Assembly: GCF_014643635.1 (NCBI RefSeq)
Contig: NZ_BMJV01000004.1
Span: 1-64,000, forward strand
DNA: 64,000 nucleotides
DNA from: Salipiger pallidus
Lineage (GTDB): Bacteria > Pseudomonadota > Alphaproteobacteria > Rhodobacterales > Rhodobacteraceae
Direction of reading: 5' to 3'
Positions 43,015 through 51,585 of the stretch are shown here, piece by piece. Each line of letters opens with the position of its first letter. The first letter of the stretch is position 1. The notes under the pieces are model-generated. The model saw nothing but the letters and a program-made list of their open reading frames with translations, was not told the DNA's origin and made no database searches. Both the position numbers and the translations under genes were made by a program.

Positions 43015-43944
43015 ATGCGTCGACTGCCTCCGCTGAAAGCCCTTTACGCCTTCGAGGCCGCCGCGCGCCACGAGAGCGTGACCAGGGCCGCAACCGAACT
43101 GAACGTCAGCCACAGCGCAATAAGTCAGCAGATCAAGATACTTGAACAGTATTTCAATCAGAAGCTTTTCGAGAAAAAGGGGAACGGGGTCACGCTGACC
43201 CCGAAGGCGCGTACCTTTCTGAAGGATGTGACCGAGAGCCTCGATCAAATCGCCGTTGCTTCAGAAAATCTTTCGGTTTCGCATGTGGTCAACCGGATCA
43301 GCGTCAACGCGACTCCGACCTTCTCGGTGCAGTGGCTGGTGCCGCGCATCGCGGAGTTTCAGCGCCAGTACCCTAGGATCGAGGTCAGGACGGAAACCTC
43401 GACAACCGACCTGCTGAGTAAGGAGTACGACGCCAGCGACATCATCATCAGGCGATTTCCGATGAAACGCACTGGCATGGAATGCACCCGTATTCTCGAC
43501 GACATCACGGTGGCGGTCGCTTCACCGGAGCTGATCGAGCGTGATCCAGTGACGGAACCTGCGGATCTGCTGCGCTTCAAGCTGCTGCATATCAAAAGCA
43601 GGATCTCTGCCTGGCCCAACTGGTTTCGCAAGGCTGGCATCGAGACGAGCCAGACGCTGTCCGGGCAGATCTTCGACCACATCTTCCTGGGCCTCGCATC
43701 CGCCCGCAGTGGCGCCGGGATCTGCCTGTGCCCGCGCGTTCTGGTCGAGGACGAACTGGCTTCGGGCCGACTGGTGGCGCTGTTTCCTGAACATCAGGTG
43801 TCGGGCTCGGGATTCTATGCGCTCTATGACACCAAGAACCGGAACCTGCGCAACGTCGAGCGGCTCATTTCCTGGCTTAAAGACACATCGGACGACGAGG
43901 CGCAGGCGCCGAAGCAGGATGTGGAGTGGGAGCTCTATTCCTGA
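43015..43944 (+). CDS. LysR family transcriptional regulator (GcvA-like)
   Basis: 309 residues from the ATG at 43015; an in-frame start eight codons earlier is possible but would alter the conserved RRLPPLKALYAFEAAARHES opening of the GcvA group. The helix-turn-helix covers VTRAATELNVSHSAISQQIK, followed by the effector-binding domain. It precedes the ABC-aminotransferase-hydrolase operon and is divergent from aroA. A T-N11-A dyad at 44053-44079 is a candidate site. The effector is likely the transported phosphonate or amino acid. Confidence 0.88.
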   Translation: MRRLPPLKALYAFEAAARHESVTRAATELNVSHSAISQQIKILEQYFNQKLFEKKGNGVTLTPKARTFLKDVTESLDQIAVASENLSVSHVVNRISVNATPTFSVQWLVPRIAEFQRQYPRIEVRTETSTTDLLSKEYDASDIIIRRFPMKRTGMECTRILDDITVAVASPELIERDPVTEPADLLRFKLLHIKSRISAWPNWFRKAGIETSQTLSGQIFDHIFLGLASARSGAGICLCPRVLVEDELASGRLVALFPEHQVSGSGFYALYDTKNRNLRNVERLISWLKDTSDDEAQAPKQDVEWELYS

Positions 43945-44052
43945 CACCGGCGCAGATCGGACGCGCGGGCGAACTGCAAAGCTGGCGCGGCGTGCCTATT
44001 GTAACAAAAACTTATAATCTTAGTGAATTTTGCGCAAAATATGGGCGAAATA

Positions 44053-44079
44053 AAGTTAGTATGTAAGTAAAACTAACTT
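44053..44079. promoter_or_regulatory. LysR-type T-N11-A operator upstream of the ABC operon
   Basis: AAGTTAGT (44053-44060) and ACTAACTT (44072-44079) are perfect 8-base arms around an 11-base spacer, the classic LysR box. It sits in an AT-rich 240-base gap before the ABC ATPase start at 44186. A TATAAT sequence at 44013-44018 lies upstream. A matching half-site (GTTAGTTAA) occurs near 42993, just before the LysR start. Confidence 0.65.
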
Positions 44080-44185
44080 ATGGGTTAGCGGAACGCGCTG
44101 GGATTGCGCGCCGCGTCGCCATTAGGTTCGCCGAAAGAGGCGGGCCGATCATACCCCGCACACACACCACCAGCGGGGTAAATCG

Positions 44186-45268
44186 GTGACTGAACTTTCC
44201 TTGAAAGATGTAAGTAAATCCTACGGCGGCGTAGAGGTCCTCAAGGGTGTCCGCCGGAAAATATCTGACGGCACGTTCTTCACGCTCCTGGGGCCAAGCG
44301 GGTGCGGGAAGACGACCCTCTTGAGGATCGTCGCTGGGTTCGTGTCCCCGACATCCGGTCGGGTCCTGTTCGGCGGTGACGATATCACCGGGATTTCGCC
44401 GCACCGGCGCGGTGTGGGAATGGTGTTCCAAGACTATGCCCTTTTTCCGGACAAGACGGTTTTCGACAATGTCGCCTACGGGCTGAGGGCGCGGCGCATC
44501 CCGGCCCGGACGGTCCGCACGAAGGTGCATGACTATCTCGACAGGGTGGGGCTTGGCGGCCTGGGAGACCGGCTGCCAAGCGAGATGAGCGGCGGTCAGC
44601 GCCAGAGGGTCGCATTGGCGCGCGCGCTCGTGATCGAGCCCCGGGTGCTGCTCATGGATGAGCCGCTGTCCAATCTCGACGCTTCGCTGAGGGTACAGAT
44701 GCGGGACGTGATCCGCAGCCTGCAGCTTGAAACCAAAACCACAACCATCTTTGTGACCCACGATCAGGAAGAAGCGCTGGCGATGTCCGACGAGATCGCG
44801 GTGATGAAGAATGGTCGCATCGATCAGTGCGGCGCGCCGGTCGATGTCTACCGCAGCCCCGAGACGGCCTATGTGTCCGACTTCGTCGGCTCCGCCAACC
44901 TGCTGCCCGCGGAACTGCTGGGGGAAGTAGCCGGAGGGCTTCACCGCTTCCGCGTGATGGGAACCGAGGTTTCGGGGCGCATTACGCGGCAGTCGCAGAC
45001 GGGGCGTTATCTCATGGTCGCGAGGCCTGAGAATCTTGGGCTCCGTTCATCCCAAGGCGCCGATCCCGGCGAGGGGCAGCTTCAGGGACATGTCGTCTCA
45101 CTTCAGTTTCAGGGCTACCGCACGAGCTATCACGTCGCGCTTGCGGACGGTCGGGACATGCATGTCGAGACCTTCGGTGAGGATGGCGGCACCAGCATCG
45201 GACGCGGTGACGCGGTTGTCATCAGCCTTGGGAGCAAGTCGGTCTTCGTGCCGGAGGGGGACGCGTGA
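44186..45268 (+). CDS. ABC transporter ATP-binding protein (Fe3+/spermidine/2-aminoethylphosphonate type)
   Basis: 360 residues from a GTG start. Walker A GPSGCGKTT (about 36-44), Q-loop VFQDYALFP, signature MSGGQRQR, Walker B LLMDEPLSNLD and the switch His in VTHDQEEA are intact. A C-terminal TOBE-type domain (about 285-355) follows. It powers import through the fused permease encoded next, whose GTG start overlaps this stop. The class includes 2-aminoethylphosphonate importers, which fits the downstream enzymes. Confidence 0.92.
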   Translation: MTELSLKDVSKSYGGVEVLKGVRRKISDGTFFTLLGPSGCGKTTLLRIVAGFVSPTSGRVLFGGDDITGISPHRRGVGMVFQDYALFPDKTVFDNVAYGLRARRIPARTVRTKVHDYLDRVGLGGLGDRLPSEMSGGQRQRVALARALVIEPRVLLMDEPLSNLDASLRVQMRDVIRSLQLETKTTTIFVTHDQEEALAMSDEIAVMKNGRIDQCGAPVDVYRSPETAYVSDFVGSANLLPAELLGEVAGGLHRFRVMGTEVSGRITRQSQTGRYLMVARPENLGLRSSQGADPGEGQLQGHVVSLQFQGYRTSYHVALADGRDMHVETFGEDGGTSIGRGDAVVISLGSKSVFVPEGDA

Positions 45269-46905
45269 ACCGGTTCTTTCCCTGGGTGCTTCTGACGGTC
45301 CTTGCTCTCGTCTTCCTTCTCATTTTCGTCGGATATCCCATTCTTGGTGTCCTCGCCCGCAGCTTCATCGGGGAGGGCGGGGGGCTGTCTCTTGACGGGT
45401 TCGCTACCTTCATGACGCGTGGCCGCTACCTCGAAGCGCTGATGAACACGATGATCCTCGGGGTCGTTGTCACCTGTACCTGCACAATCGTCGGCGTGTT
45501 CCTTGCGTTCGTAGTGGCCCGCTACGAGGTTCCCTTCAGCAACGTCATCATGCTGCTCCCGCTGTCGGTGCTGATCATTCCCGAGCTGATCTCGGCTCAG
45601 TCCTGGGTCATGGTCTTCGGGAACAACGGACTTGTCACCAACCTGTTCGATGCGATCGGTCTGGAGTTTCCGCGCTTCTACGGCTGGTTCGGGCTAGTCT
45701 ATGTGATGACGCTGACCTTCTACGTCCACATCTTCCTTGCTGCTCTGGCAGCGCTGCGCGGCGTCGATCACAGTCTTGAAGAAGCCGGGCAGAGCCTCGG
45801 GACCGCGCCTTTGCCCACCTATCTGCGGGTGGTGTTTCCCACCATCATGCCGGCAGTACTGTCCTCGGGTCTGATCGTCTTCACGCTTGTGGTCGGGAAC
45901 TTCGCGATCTCGATTGCCCTGGCGCAGCGGGTCGCCCTGCTGTCGGTCATGACCTACCAGAGCTTCATCAGCGAACTCGGCGGAAACCCGACGATGCAAT
46001 CGACGCTGGCGACCGTCTCAATCCTGTTGGTCGCTGCCGTGCTGTTCATCCAGAAGCGTTACCTCGCCAAGCGTAACTACCAAATGGTGGCCGGTCGCAC
46101 GCCGCCCCGTATTCGGCTGCGCGGCTGGAAATCCATCGTCGTGTCGGGGCTGGCCGGGCTGATCATCCTGCTCTCGCTTCTTCCTGCGCTGGTGGTCTTG
46201 GTCGGATCCTTCACCGTTTCGCGGGGGCCGGTGCTCTATTGGGGGCAGTTCACGCTCGAGCATTACCAGCGCATCTGGACCTTCAACATGCCGGTGATCG
46301 TCAACTCGCTGAAGTTCGCGTCGCTTGCCACTGTACTTGGCGTCACCTTCGCAACGCTGGTGTCGTACCTGCTGATCAAGAAGCGCACGGCGCTCAGTCC
46401 AGCGGTGGACTACCTGCTGCTGCTTCCTCTGACCATTTCGGGGACTGTGCTGGGCATCGCGCTGGCCCAGGGCTTCAACAGTGGGCCGGTGGTGCTGACC
46501 GGAACGGCGATGCTCATGGTGCTTGCCATGATGGTGCGGCGGCTGCCCTTCGGTGTCCGCAATGCCTCGTCCAACCTGCACAACATCTCCAACTCGCTCG
46601 AGGAGGCGTCGGTCAGCCTTGGCGTGCCGCCGATGCGGTCGGTTCGCAACGTTGTGCTGCCGCTCATGGCACCGGGCATCGCGGCGGCCGCGATCCTGAC
46701 CTGGGTGACGACCGTGGCCGAGCTGAGCGCCAGCGTGGTCATCTACCAGGCCGGGCAGGAGACGCTGCCGATCCAGATCTTCCGCCTGATCTCTTCCGAT
46801 CTGATGGCCCGGGCCTCGGCCTTCGGCGTCATCAACATGATCATCATCCTCGTTCCGGTCTTTGTCGGGATCAAGGTGATGAAAGTCCGTCTCTTCTCAT
46901 CTTAA
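45265..46905 (+). CDS. ABC transporter permease, tandem-domain (FbpB type)
   Basis: 546 residues with about 12 membrane segments formed by two fused permease halves, each with an EAA loop (DHSLEEAGQSLGTAPLPTYL near residue 170; NSLEEASVSLGVPPMRS near 445). Such fused permeases serve Fe3+, thiamine or aminoethylphosphonate importers. It is translationally coupled to the ATPase gene and 17 bases from the binding-protein gene. Confidence 0.9.
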   Translation: MNRFFPWVLLTVLALVFLLIFVGYPILGVLARSFIGEGGGLSLDGFATFMTRGRYLEALMNTMILGVVVTCTCTIVGVFLAFVVARYEVPFSNVIMLLPLSVLIIPELISAQSWVMVFGNNGLVTNLFDAIGLEFPRFYGWFGLVYVMTLTFYVHIFLAALAALRGVDHSLEEAGQSLGTAPLPTYLRVVFPTIMPAVLSSGLIVFTLVVGNFAISIALAQRVALLSVMTYQSFISELGGNPTMQSTLATVSILLVAAVLFIQKRYLAKRNYQMVAGRTPPRIRLRGWKSIVVSGLAGLIILLSLLPALVVLVGSFTVSRGPVLYWGQFTLEHYQRIWTFNMPVIVNSLKFASLATVLGVTFATLVSYLLIKKRTALSPAVDYLLLLPLTISGTVLGIALAQGFNSGPVVLTGTAMLMVLAMMVRRLPFGVRNASSNLHNISNSLEEASVSLGVPPMRSVRNVVLPLMAPGIAAAAILTWVTTVAELSASVVIYQAGQETLPIQIFRLISSDLMARASAFGVINMIIILVPVFVGIKVMKVRLFSS

Positions 46906-46922
46906 CCAAAGGACCGAAGACC

Positions 46923-47906
46923 ATGACTTTCCCAAATGCTTTCACCCTTCTTGCCGTATCGGCGACACTTTCAGTGTCGTCTGCGTCAGCCACCCTGGCT
47001 GCAGACGTGAACCTCTACACCTCCAACAGCGAGGATGCCGTTGCGCTGGTGCTGGATGCGCTGAACGAGCAGGCGCCCGACATCCGGGTCAATGTTATCG
47101 GTGGCGGCTCGGGCTCGCTTCTGCGCCGGATCGACGCCGAGAAATCCGCCCCCGCGGCGGACCTCTTCTGGAGCAGCGGCTTCTCGACCCTTGCCGGGTT
47201 CTCCGAGCTTTTCAGTGGCTATGACACGCCACAGGCCGACAACCTGTTGCCGTCGCTTCAGGCGCTGGACGACCCTTGGACCGGCACGAACACCCACGTC
47301 ATGGTGCTCATGGTGAACGCCGATGTGCTCGATGGCAACGCCCCCGAGAGCTGGCAGGACCTGATGGATCCCGCATGGCAGGACAAGGTAACGATGGCAG
47401 ATCCGGCCAACTCCAGCTCGGCCTACGCGCAGCTCTACGGCATTTACCAGCTCTACGGCGAGGACGGGGTGCGCAAGCTGGCGGACGTGGTCGAGGTGCA
47501 GGGCAGCACAAGCGGCGTCTACAAGGCCGTCGCCCAGGGCGAATACCCGGTTGGCATGACCATGGAGTACGCCGCGCAGCGCTACGTCGCCGGCGGGCAG
47601 GACGAGATCTCTCTCACCTATCCCTCCGATGGGACCTTCCTGTCGCCCGAAGGCATGGCGCTGGTGAAGGACGGCCCGAACCCCGAGGACGCGAAGCGGG
47701 TCTACGACATCCTGCTGTCGCGCGACCTCCAGCAGCAGCTTTTCGAACTGACCTTCCGGCGGCCCTCGCGCGGGGATCTCGATGAGGCAATCGCGGCAAG
47801 CGGTCTGCCGCTGATGAAAGACGTGAGCATTGTCGAGATCGACCAGACCGCCGCCGGAGACGAGCGCGAGCGCCTGCTCGACCTCTGGGCCGAGGCACGC
47901 GGCTGA
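46923..47906 (+). CDS. ABC transporter periplasmic substrate-binding protein
   Basis: 327 residues from the ATG at 46923. A Sec signal peptide ends near ATLAAD (residue about 25). The mature start VNLYTSNSEDAVALVLDAL and the loop GGGSGSLLRRIDAEKSAPAA are typical of the Fe3+/2-aminoethylphosphonate-binding (type 2) family. Residues NSSSAYAQLYG and STSGVYKAVAQGE line the expected anion site. The Tyr pair that marks iron binders is not obvious. With the downstream hydrolase, phosphonoalanine is the inferred ligand. Confidence 0.87.
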   Translation: MTFPNAFTLLAVSATLSVSSASATLAADVNLYTSNSEDAVALVLDALNEQAPDIRVNVIGGGSGSLLRRIDAEKSAPAADLFWSSGFSTLAGFSELFSGYDTPQADNLLPSLQALDDPWTGTNTHVMVLMVNADVLDGNAPESWQDLMDPAWQDKVTMADPANSSSAYAQLYGIYQLYGEDGVRKLADVVEVQGSTSGVYKAVAQGEYPVGMTMEYAAQRYVAGGQDEISLTYPSDGTFLSPEGMALVKDGPNPEDAKRVYDILLSRDLQQQLFELTFRRPSRGDLDEAIAASGLPLMKDVSIVEIDQTAAGDERERLLDLWAEARG

Positions 47907-47916
47907 ACACTTTGGG

Positions 47917-47936
47917 GCGGCCCCCTCGGGGGCCGC
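47917..47936 (+). terminator. Intercistronic hairpin after the binding-protein gene
   Basis: A near-perfect GC palindrome (GCGGCCCC / GGGGCCGC, loop CTCG) lies 10 bases after the stop. No T-run follows. Such hairpins often protect binding-protein mRNA and lower expression of the genes after it. Confidence 0.6.
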
Positions 47937-47968
47937 TTCACCCAACTCCGAAAGGCAAAGACAAGACC

Positions 47969-49174
47969 ATGGGAATCCTATCCTCGAAGCTGGCGGCGGT
48001 GAAACCGTCGCAGACCAAAGCCATGACCGCCCTCGCGGCCAGCCTGCGGGCAGACGGCAAGTCCATCATCACGCTCAGCCAGGGCGAGCCCGATTTTGCG
48101 ACACCGCCCAACATCTGCAAGGCCGCAACCGATGCGATCGCCGCCGGGCACACCAAGTATACGGCGGTTGCCGGCATCACGCCGCTGCGCGAGGCCGTGG
48201 TTGAAAAGTTCAGCCGCGAGAACGGGCTGACCTTCTCGGTCGATCAGGTCACCGTCGGGTGTGGCGCCAAGCAGCTTCTGTTCAACGCGCTGGTGGCAAG
48301 CCTTGACGAGGGCGACGAGGTGGTGTTCCCGACGCCCTGCTGGGTGTCTTACCCCGAGATGATCAAACTGGCCGGCGGAACGCCAGTGGCCCTCGAGACC
48401 CGGGTCGAAAACGGGTTCATCCTCAGGCCCGAGGCGCTGCGGGCGGCGCTTGGTCCCCGCACCAAGTGGCTGATGCTCAACTCGCCCTCCAACCCGACCG
48501 GGGCCGTCTATTCACGTGACGATCTGCAGGCGCTGGCCGCCGTGCTGCGCGACTTTCCCGATGTCTGGGTTCTCGCAGACGACATCTACGAGCATCTTGT
48601 TTATGGCGATGCCGCCTTCGCCACCATGGCCGAGGTCGCGCCGGATCTTGCGGACCGCGTGCTGACGGTCAACGGGGTCTCCAAGTCCTATGCCATGACC
48701 GGCTGGCGCGTGGGCTATGCGGCTGGCCCGCTGGAGCTCATCAAGGCGATGAACACCGTACAGGGCCAGTCGACCTCCCACACCTGTTCGATTGCGCAAC
48801 ATGCTGCGCTCGAGGCGCTGACCGGCGATCAGAGCTTCCTGCCGGAGTTCCGCAAGGCCTTCCAGGCGCGCCGGGATCTCGTGGTGGGACTGCTGAACGA
48901 GGTCGATGGCCTGTCGTGCCGCACGCCTGACGGGGCCTTTTATGTCTTTGTCGCCTGCGACGCCCTGCTGGGCCGCACCGCGCCCTCCGGCAAGCGGATC
49001 GAAACGGACATGGATTTCGCCATGTACCTGATGGAGGAGGCAGGTGTCGCGGTGGTGCCCGGGTCGGGCTTCCTGGCCGACGGTTTCATTCGCATTTCCT
49101 ATGCCTCCTCGGAAGAGGAGCTGCGGCAGGCCTGCAGCGCCATTGCCGCCGCCGTCGCGGCCCTTGCTGCCTGA
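47969..49174 (+). CDS. Class I PLP aminotransferase, probable phosphonoalanine transaminase
   Basis: 401 residues from the ATG at 47969. It is of the aspartate aminotransferase Ib type: GEPDFATPP, the SPSNPTGAVYS motif, ADDIYEHLVY, and PLP-binding Lys239 in GVSKSYAMTGWRVGYAAGP; the C-terminal RISYASS carries the carboxylate-binding Arg. Aspartate aminotransferases can accept the aspartate analogue 2-amino-3-phosphonopropionate. With the phosphonopyruvate hydrolase-like gene 31 bases downstream, the inferred reaction is phosphonoalanine + 2-oxoglutarate to phosphonopyruvate + glutamate. A generic aspartate aminotransferase is the alternative. Confidence 0.85.
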   Translation: MGILSSKLAAVKPSQTKAMTALAASLRADGKSIITLSQGEPDFATPPNICKAATDAIAAGHTKYTAVAGITPLREAVVEKFSRENGLTFSVDQVTVGCGAKQLLFNALVASLDEGDEVVFPTPCWVSYPEMIKLAGGTPVALETRVENGFILRPEALRAALGPRTKWLMLNSPSNPTGAVYSRDDLQALAAVLRDFPDVWVLADDIYEHLVYGDAAFATMAEVAPDLADRVLTVNGVSKSYAMTGWRVGYAAGPLELIKAMNTVQGQSTSHTCSIAQHAALEALTGDQSFLPEFRKAFQARRDLVVGLLNEVDGLSCRTPDGAFYVFVACDALLGRTAPSGKRIETDMDFAMYLMEEAGVAVVPGSGFLADGFIRISYASSEEELRQACSAIAAAVAALAA

Positions 49175-49205
49175 CATTCATTCCACAAATCAAGGACACC
49201 CGACT

Positions 49206-50081
49206 ATGAGACCTACCAGCAAATGCCTTCGTGAGATCATTTCGTCTGGCGGCATGGCCCGCGTCATGGCGGCGCATGACCCGATGTCGGCCCGTCTGGT
49301 CGAGGAAGCGGGCTTCGACGCGATCTGGGCCAGCGGCTTCGAGTTTTCGGCCGCCATGGGGCTCGCGGACGTTTCGCTCGTGTCGATGACCCAGCATCTC
49401 GATAACATGCGGCGCATGGCCGACCGGTCGTCGCTGCCGATCGTGGCCGATGTGGATACGGGATATGGCAATGCGGTGAATGTCATACACACCGTGAAGC
49501 AGTTCGAGGCGGCAGGCGCCTCGGCGGTGGTGATCGAGGACAAGGCCTTTCCCAAGGTCACGTCTCTGATCGCTGGGGGCCGTCAGGATCTTTTGCCGAT
49601 CCCCGAGAACCAGGGAAAGATCGAGGCGGCGGTGAGCGCGCGGCAGGATCCCGACTTTCTCGTCATTGCCCGCGTCGAGGCCCTGATCGCCGGGCGTGGC
49701 GAGGCTGAGGCATTGGAGAGGGCGCGGGCGTATGAGGCCGCGGGCGCGGACATGATCCTGATCCACTCCAAGCAGAAGACCCCCGATGAGATCGAGAGCT
49801 TCATCAACGCCTGGAACGGGGCCGTTCCCATCGTGATCGTACCGACGGCCTATCCTCAGATGACTGAGGCTCGCGCGGCTGCGTTCGGCAAGGTCGGCAT
49901 GCTCATCTACGGCAACCATGCCATCCGCGCTGCCGTGACCGGGATGCAGAAGGTTTTCGCCCAAATCATCGCCGAAGGGGGAATCGAGACTGCGAACGAC
50001 GAGATCGTGCCGGTGTCGGAAATCTTCCGCCTTCAGGACATGGACGATGTGAAGCAGATCGAAAAGCGCTTCCTGCGCTGA
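49206..50081 (+). CDS. pphA: Phosphonopyruvate hydrolase (PEP mutase / isocitrate lyase superfamily)
   Basis: 291 residues, almost the length of the Variovorax Pal2 enzyme (290). The PEP-mutase branch is clear: WASGFEFSA (Trp41, Ser43), Mg2+-binding Asp82 and Asp84 in ADVDTGYGN, ARVEALIAG, LIHSK, IVIVPTAYP and a C-terminal EIFRLQ. The gating-loop signature reads EDKAFPKVTS, with Thr119 where PEP mutase has Asn122 of EDKxxxxxNS; the Thr form is, to my knowledge, that of phosphonopyruvate hydrolase. It would split phosphonopyruvate into pyruvate and phosphate. PEP mutase is less likely because no phosphonopyruvate decarboxylase or phosphonate biosynthesis gene is near. It follows the aminotransferase by 31 bases. 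Confidence 0.78.
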   Translation: MRPTSKCLREIISSGGMARVMAAHDPMSARLVEEAGFDAIWASGFEFSAAMGLADVSLVSMTQHLDNMRRMADRSSLPIVADVDTGYGNAVNVIHTVKQFEAAGASAVVIEDKAFPKVTSLIAGGRQDLLPIPENQGKIEAAVSARQDPDFLVIARVEALIAGRGEAEALERARAYEAAGADMILIHSKQKTPDEIESFINAWNGAVPIVIVPTAYPQMTEARAAAFGKVGMLIYGNHAIRAAVTGMQKVFAQIIAEGGIETANDEIVPVSEIFRLQDMDDVKQIEKRFLR

Positions 50082-50150
50082 ACAGAATTCAGGGGAGGGG
50101 GCAGTCTCTTCCTCCGCGACCTCCTGGCCATCGGGACACACGGAGCCATC

Positions 50151-51563
50151 ATGTCCAGCACCCAGTTTCTTGCCGACGTCGACGCCATGTTCGACGATGC
50201 CGTTGCCTGCCTGCAACTCGAAGAAGGGCTCGCCACGAAGATACGCGTTTGCAACGCAACCTATGTTACCCGGTTCGGAGTGCGTCTCGACGGGCGCATG
50301 CACACCTTCACCGGCTGGCGGTCGGTGCATTCGACGCACAACTCGCCAGCCAAGGGCGGCATCCGCTTCTCGCCCGGGGCCAACCAGGAAGAGGTCGAGG
50401 CGCTTGCCGCCCTGATGACCTATAAATGTGCCCTGATGCGGCTGCCGTTCGGTGGATCGAAAGGAGCGCTGGCCATCGACCCGTCCGACTGGAGCGAGGC
50501 GGCCCTAGAAAAGATCACGAGGCGCTTCGCGCAGGAGTTGGTAACGCACAACTTCCTGGGATCTGCCATGAACGTTCCCGCGCCGGACATGGGGACCAAC
50601 GAACGCCACATGATGTGGATTGCGGATGAGTACCGGCGGCACCGGCCACAAGACATCAACGCGATGGGCTGCGTAACCGGCAAACCGGTTGGCGGCAACG
50701 GGATCGAGGGGCGGACGGAGGCGACCGGGCGGGGCGTGCAGTATGCGCTGCACCAGTTCTTCCAGACCGAAACCGACTGGCGGCGGGCGGGGTTCGCGTC
50801 TGGAGAAATGGGCGCACTTCGCATCGTGGTGCAGGGTCTTGGCAATGTCGGGTATCACGCCGCCCGCTTCCTGAGCGAAGAGGATGGCTGCCGCATCGTA
50901 CGGGTGATCGAACGGACCGGCACCGTCACCTGCCCGGAAGGCATCGACATCGTGGCGTTGCGGGCGCATCTCGACAGGGCACGGACCGTAATTGGGTTTG
51001 AGGGTGGCGAGGTCGCGCCGCCCGATGCCTCTGATCTCGAGTACCCCTGCGACGTCCTGATCCCGGCGGCCATTGAGGGCGTGATCCACGAGGGCAATGC
51101 CGCGCGGCTGCAGGCCCGCCTGGTGGTGGAGGCCGCAAACGGGCCGACAACCTACGCCGCCGACCGGATCCTGAGAGATCGCGGTATCACTGTCATTCCA
51201 GATCTTTTCGCCAATGCCGGCGGCGTGGTGGTGAGCTACTTCGAATGGGTAAAGAACCTCACGCATATCCCGTTCGGCCTTATGGAGCGGCGGCGCACCG
51301 AGGTGGGCAATCACAGGTTGGCCCGAACCCTCGAGCTGATGACCGGAAATAGCTTTCCCGAAGAGCACGAGAGCACATTCCTGCGCGCCGGGGCCGAGAT
51401 TGATCTCGTGCGGTCGGGGCTTGAGGAGATGATGCGGTCTGCTTATGCGGCTATGTCGCGGCTGGTGAACGATCGGGGAACCTCGGTGCAGGATCTGCGC
51501 ACGGCAGCCTATGTCCTCGCAGTAGGAGAAATTGCGGCAGCCTATCGGGCCATCGGGCTTTGA
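50151..51563 (+). CDS. Glu/Leu/Phe/Val family dehydrogenase (probable glutamate dehydrogenase)
   Basis: 470 residues. The substrate-binding domain has HSTHNSPAKGGIRFSPG and LPFGGSKGAL (catalytic Lys in PAKGG), MNVPAPDMGTN and ATGRGVQYALHQF; the Rossmann domain has VVQGLGNVGYHAA (about 226-238). It interconverts glutamate and 2-oxoglutarate with NAD(P). Its place 69 bases after the hydrolase suggests that it recycles the glutamate formed by transamination and releases ammonium. The C-terminus is longer than usual in short bacterial GDHs (about 420) but within family range. Confidence 0.87.
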   Translation: MSSTQFLADVDAMFDDAVACLQLEEGLATKIRVCNATYVTRFGVRLDGRMHTFTGWRSVHSTHNSPAKGGIRFSPGANQEEVEALAALMTYKCALMRLPFGGSKGALAIDPSDWSEAALEKITRRFAQELVTHNFLGSAMNVPAPDMGTNERHMMWIADEYRRHRPQDINAMGCVTGKPVGGNGIEGRTEATGRGVQYALHQFFQTETDWRRAGFASGEMGALRIVVQGLGNVGYHAARFLSEEDGCRIVRVIERTGTVTCPEGIDIVALRAHLDRARTVIGFEGGEVAPPDASDLEYPCDVLIPAAIEGVIHEGNAARLQARLVVEAANGPTTYAADRILRDRGITVIPDLFANAGGVVVSYFEWVKNLTHIPFGLMERRRTEVGNHRLARTLELMTGNSFPEEHESTFLRAGAEIDLVRSGLEEMMRSAYAAMSRLVNDRGTSVQDLRTAAYVLAVGEIAAAYRAIGL

Positions 51564-51585
51564 GCCACTTTTCAGAAAGGACAAG

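Noticed and set aside
49206-50081. PEP mutase of a phosphonate biosynthesis cluster
   Set aside because: There is no phosphonopyruvate decarboxylase, transaminase-reductase or export gene typical of phosphonate synthesis, and the loop carries Thr instead of Asn.
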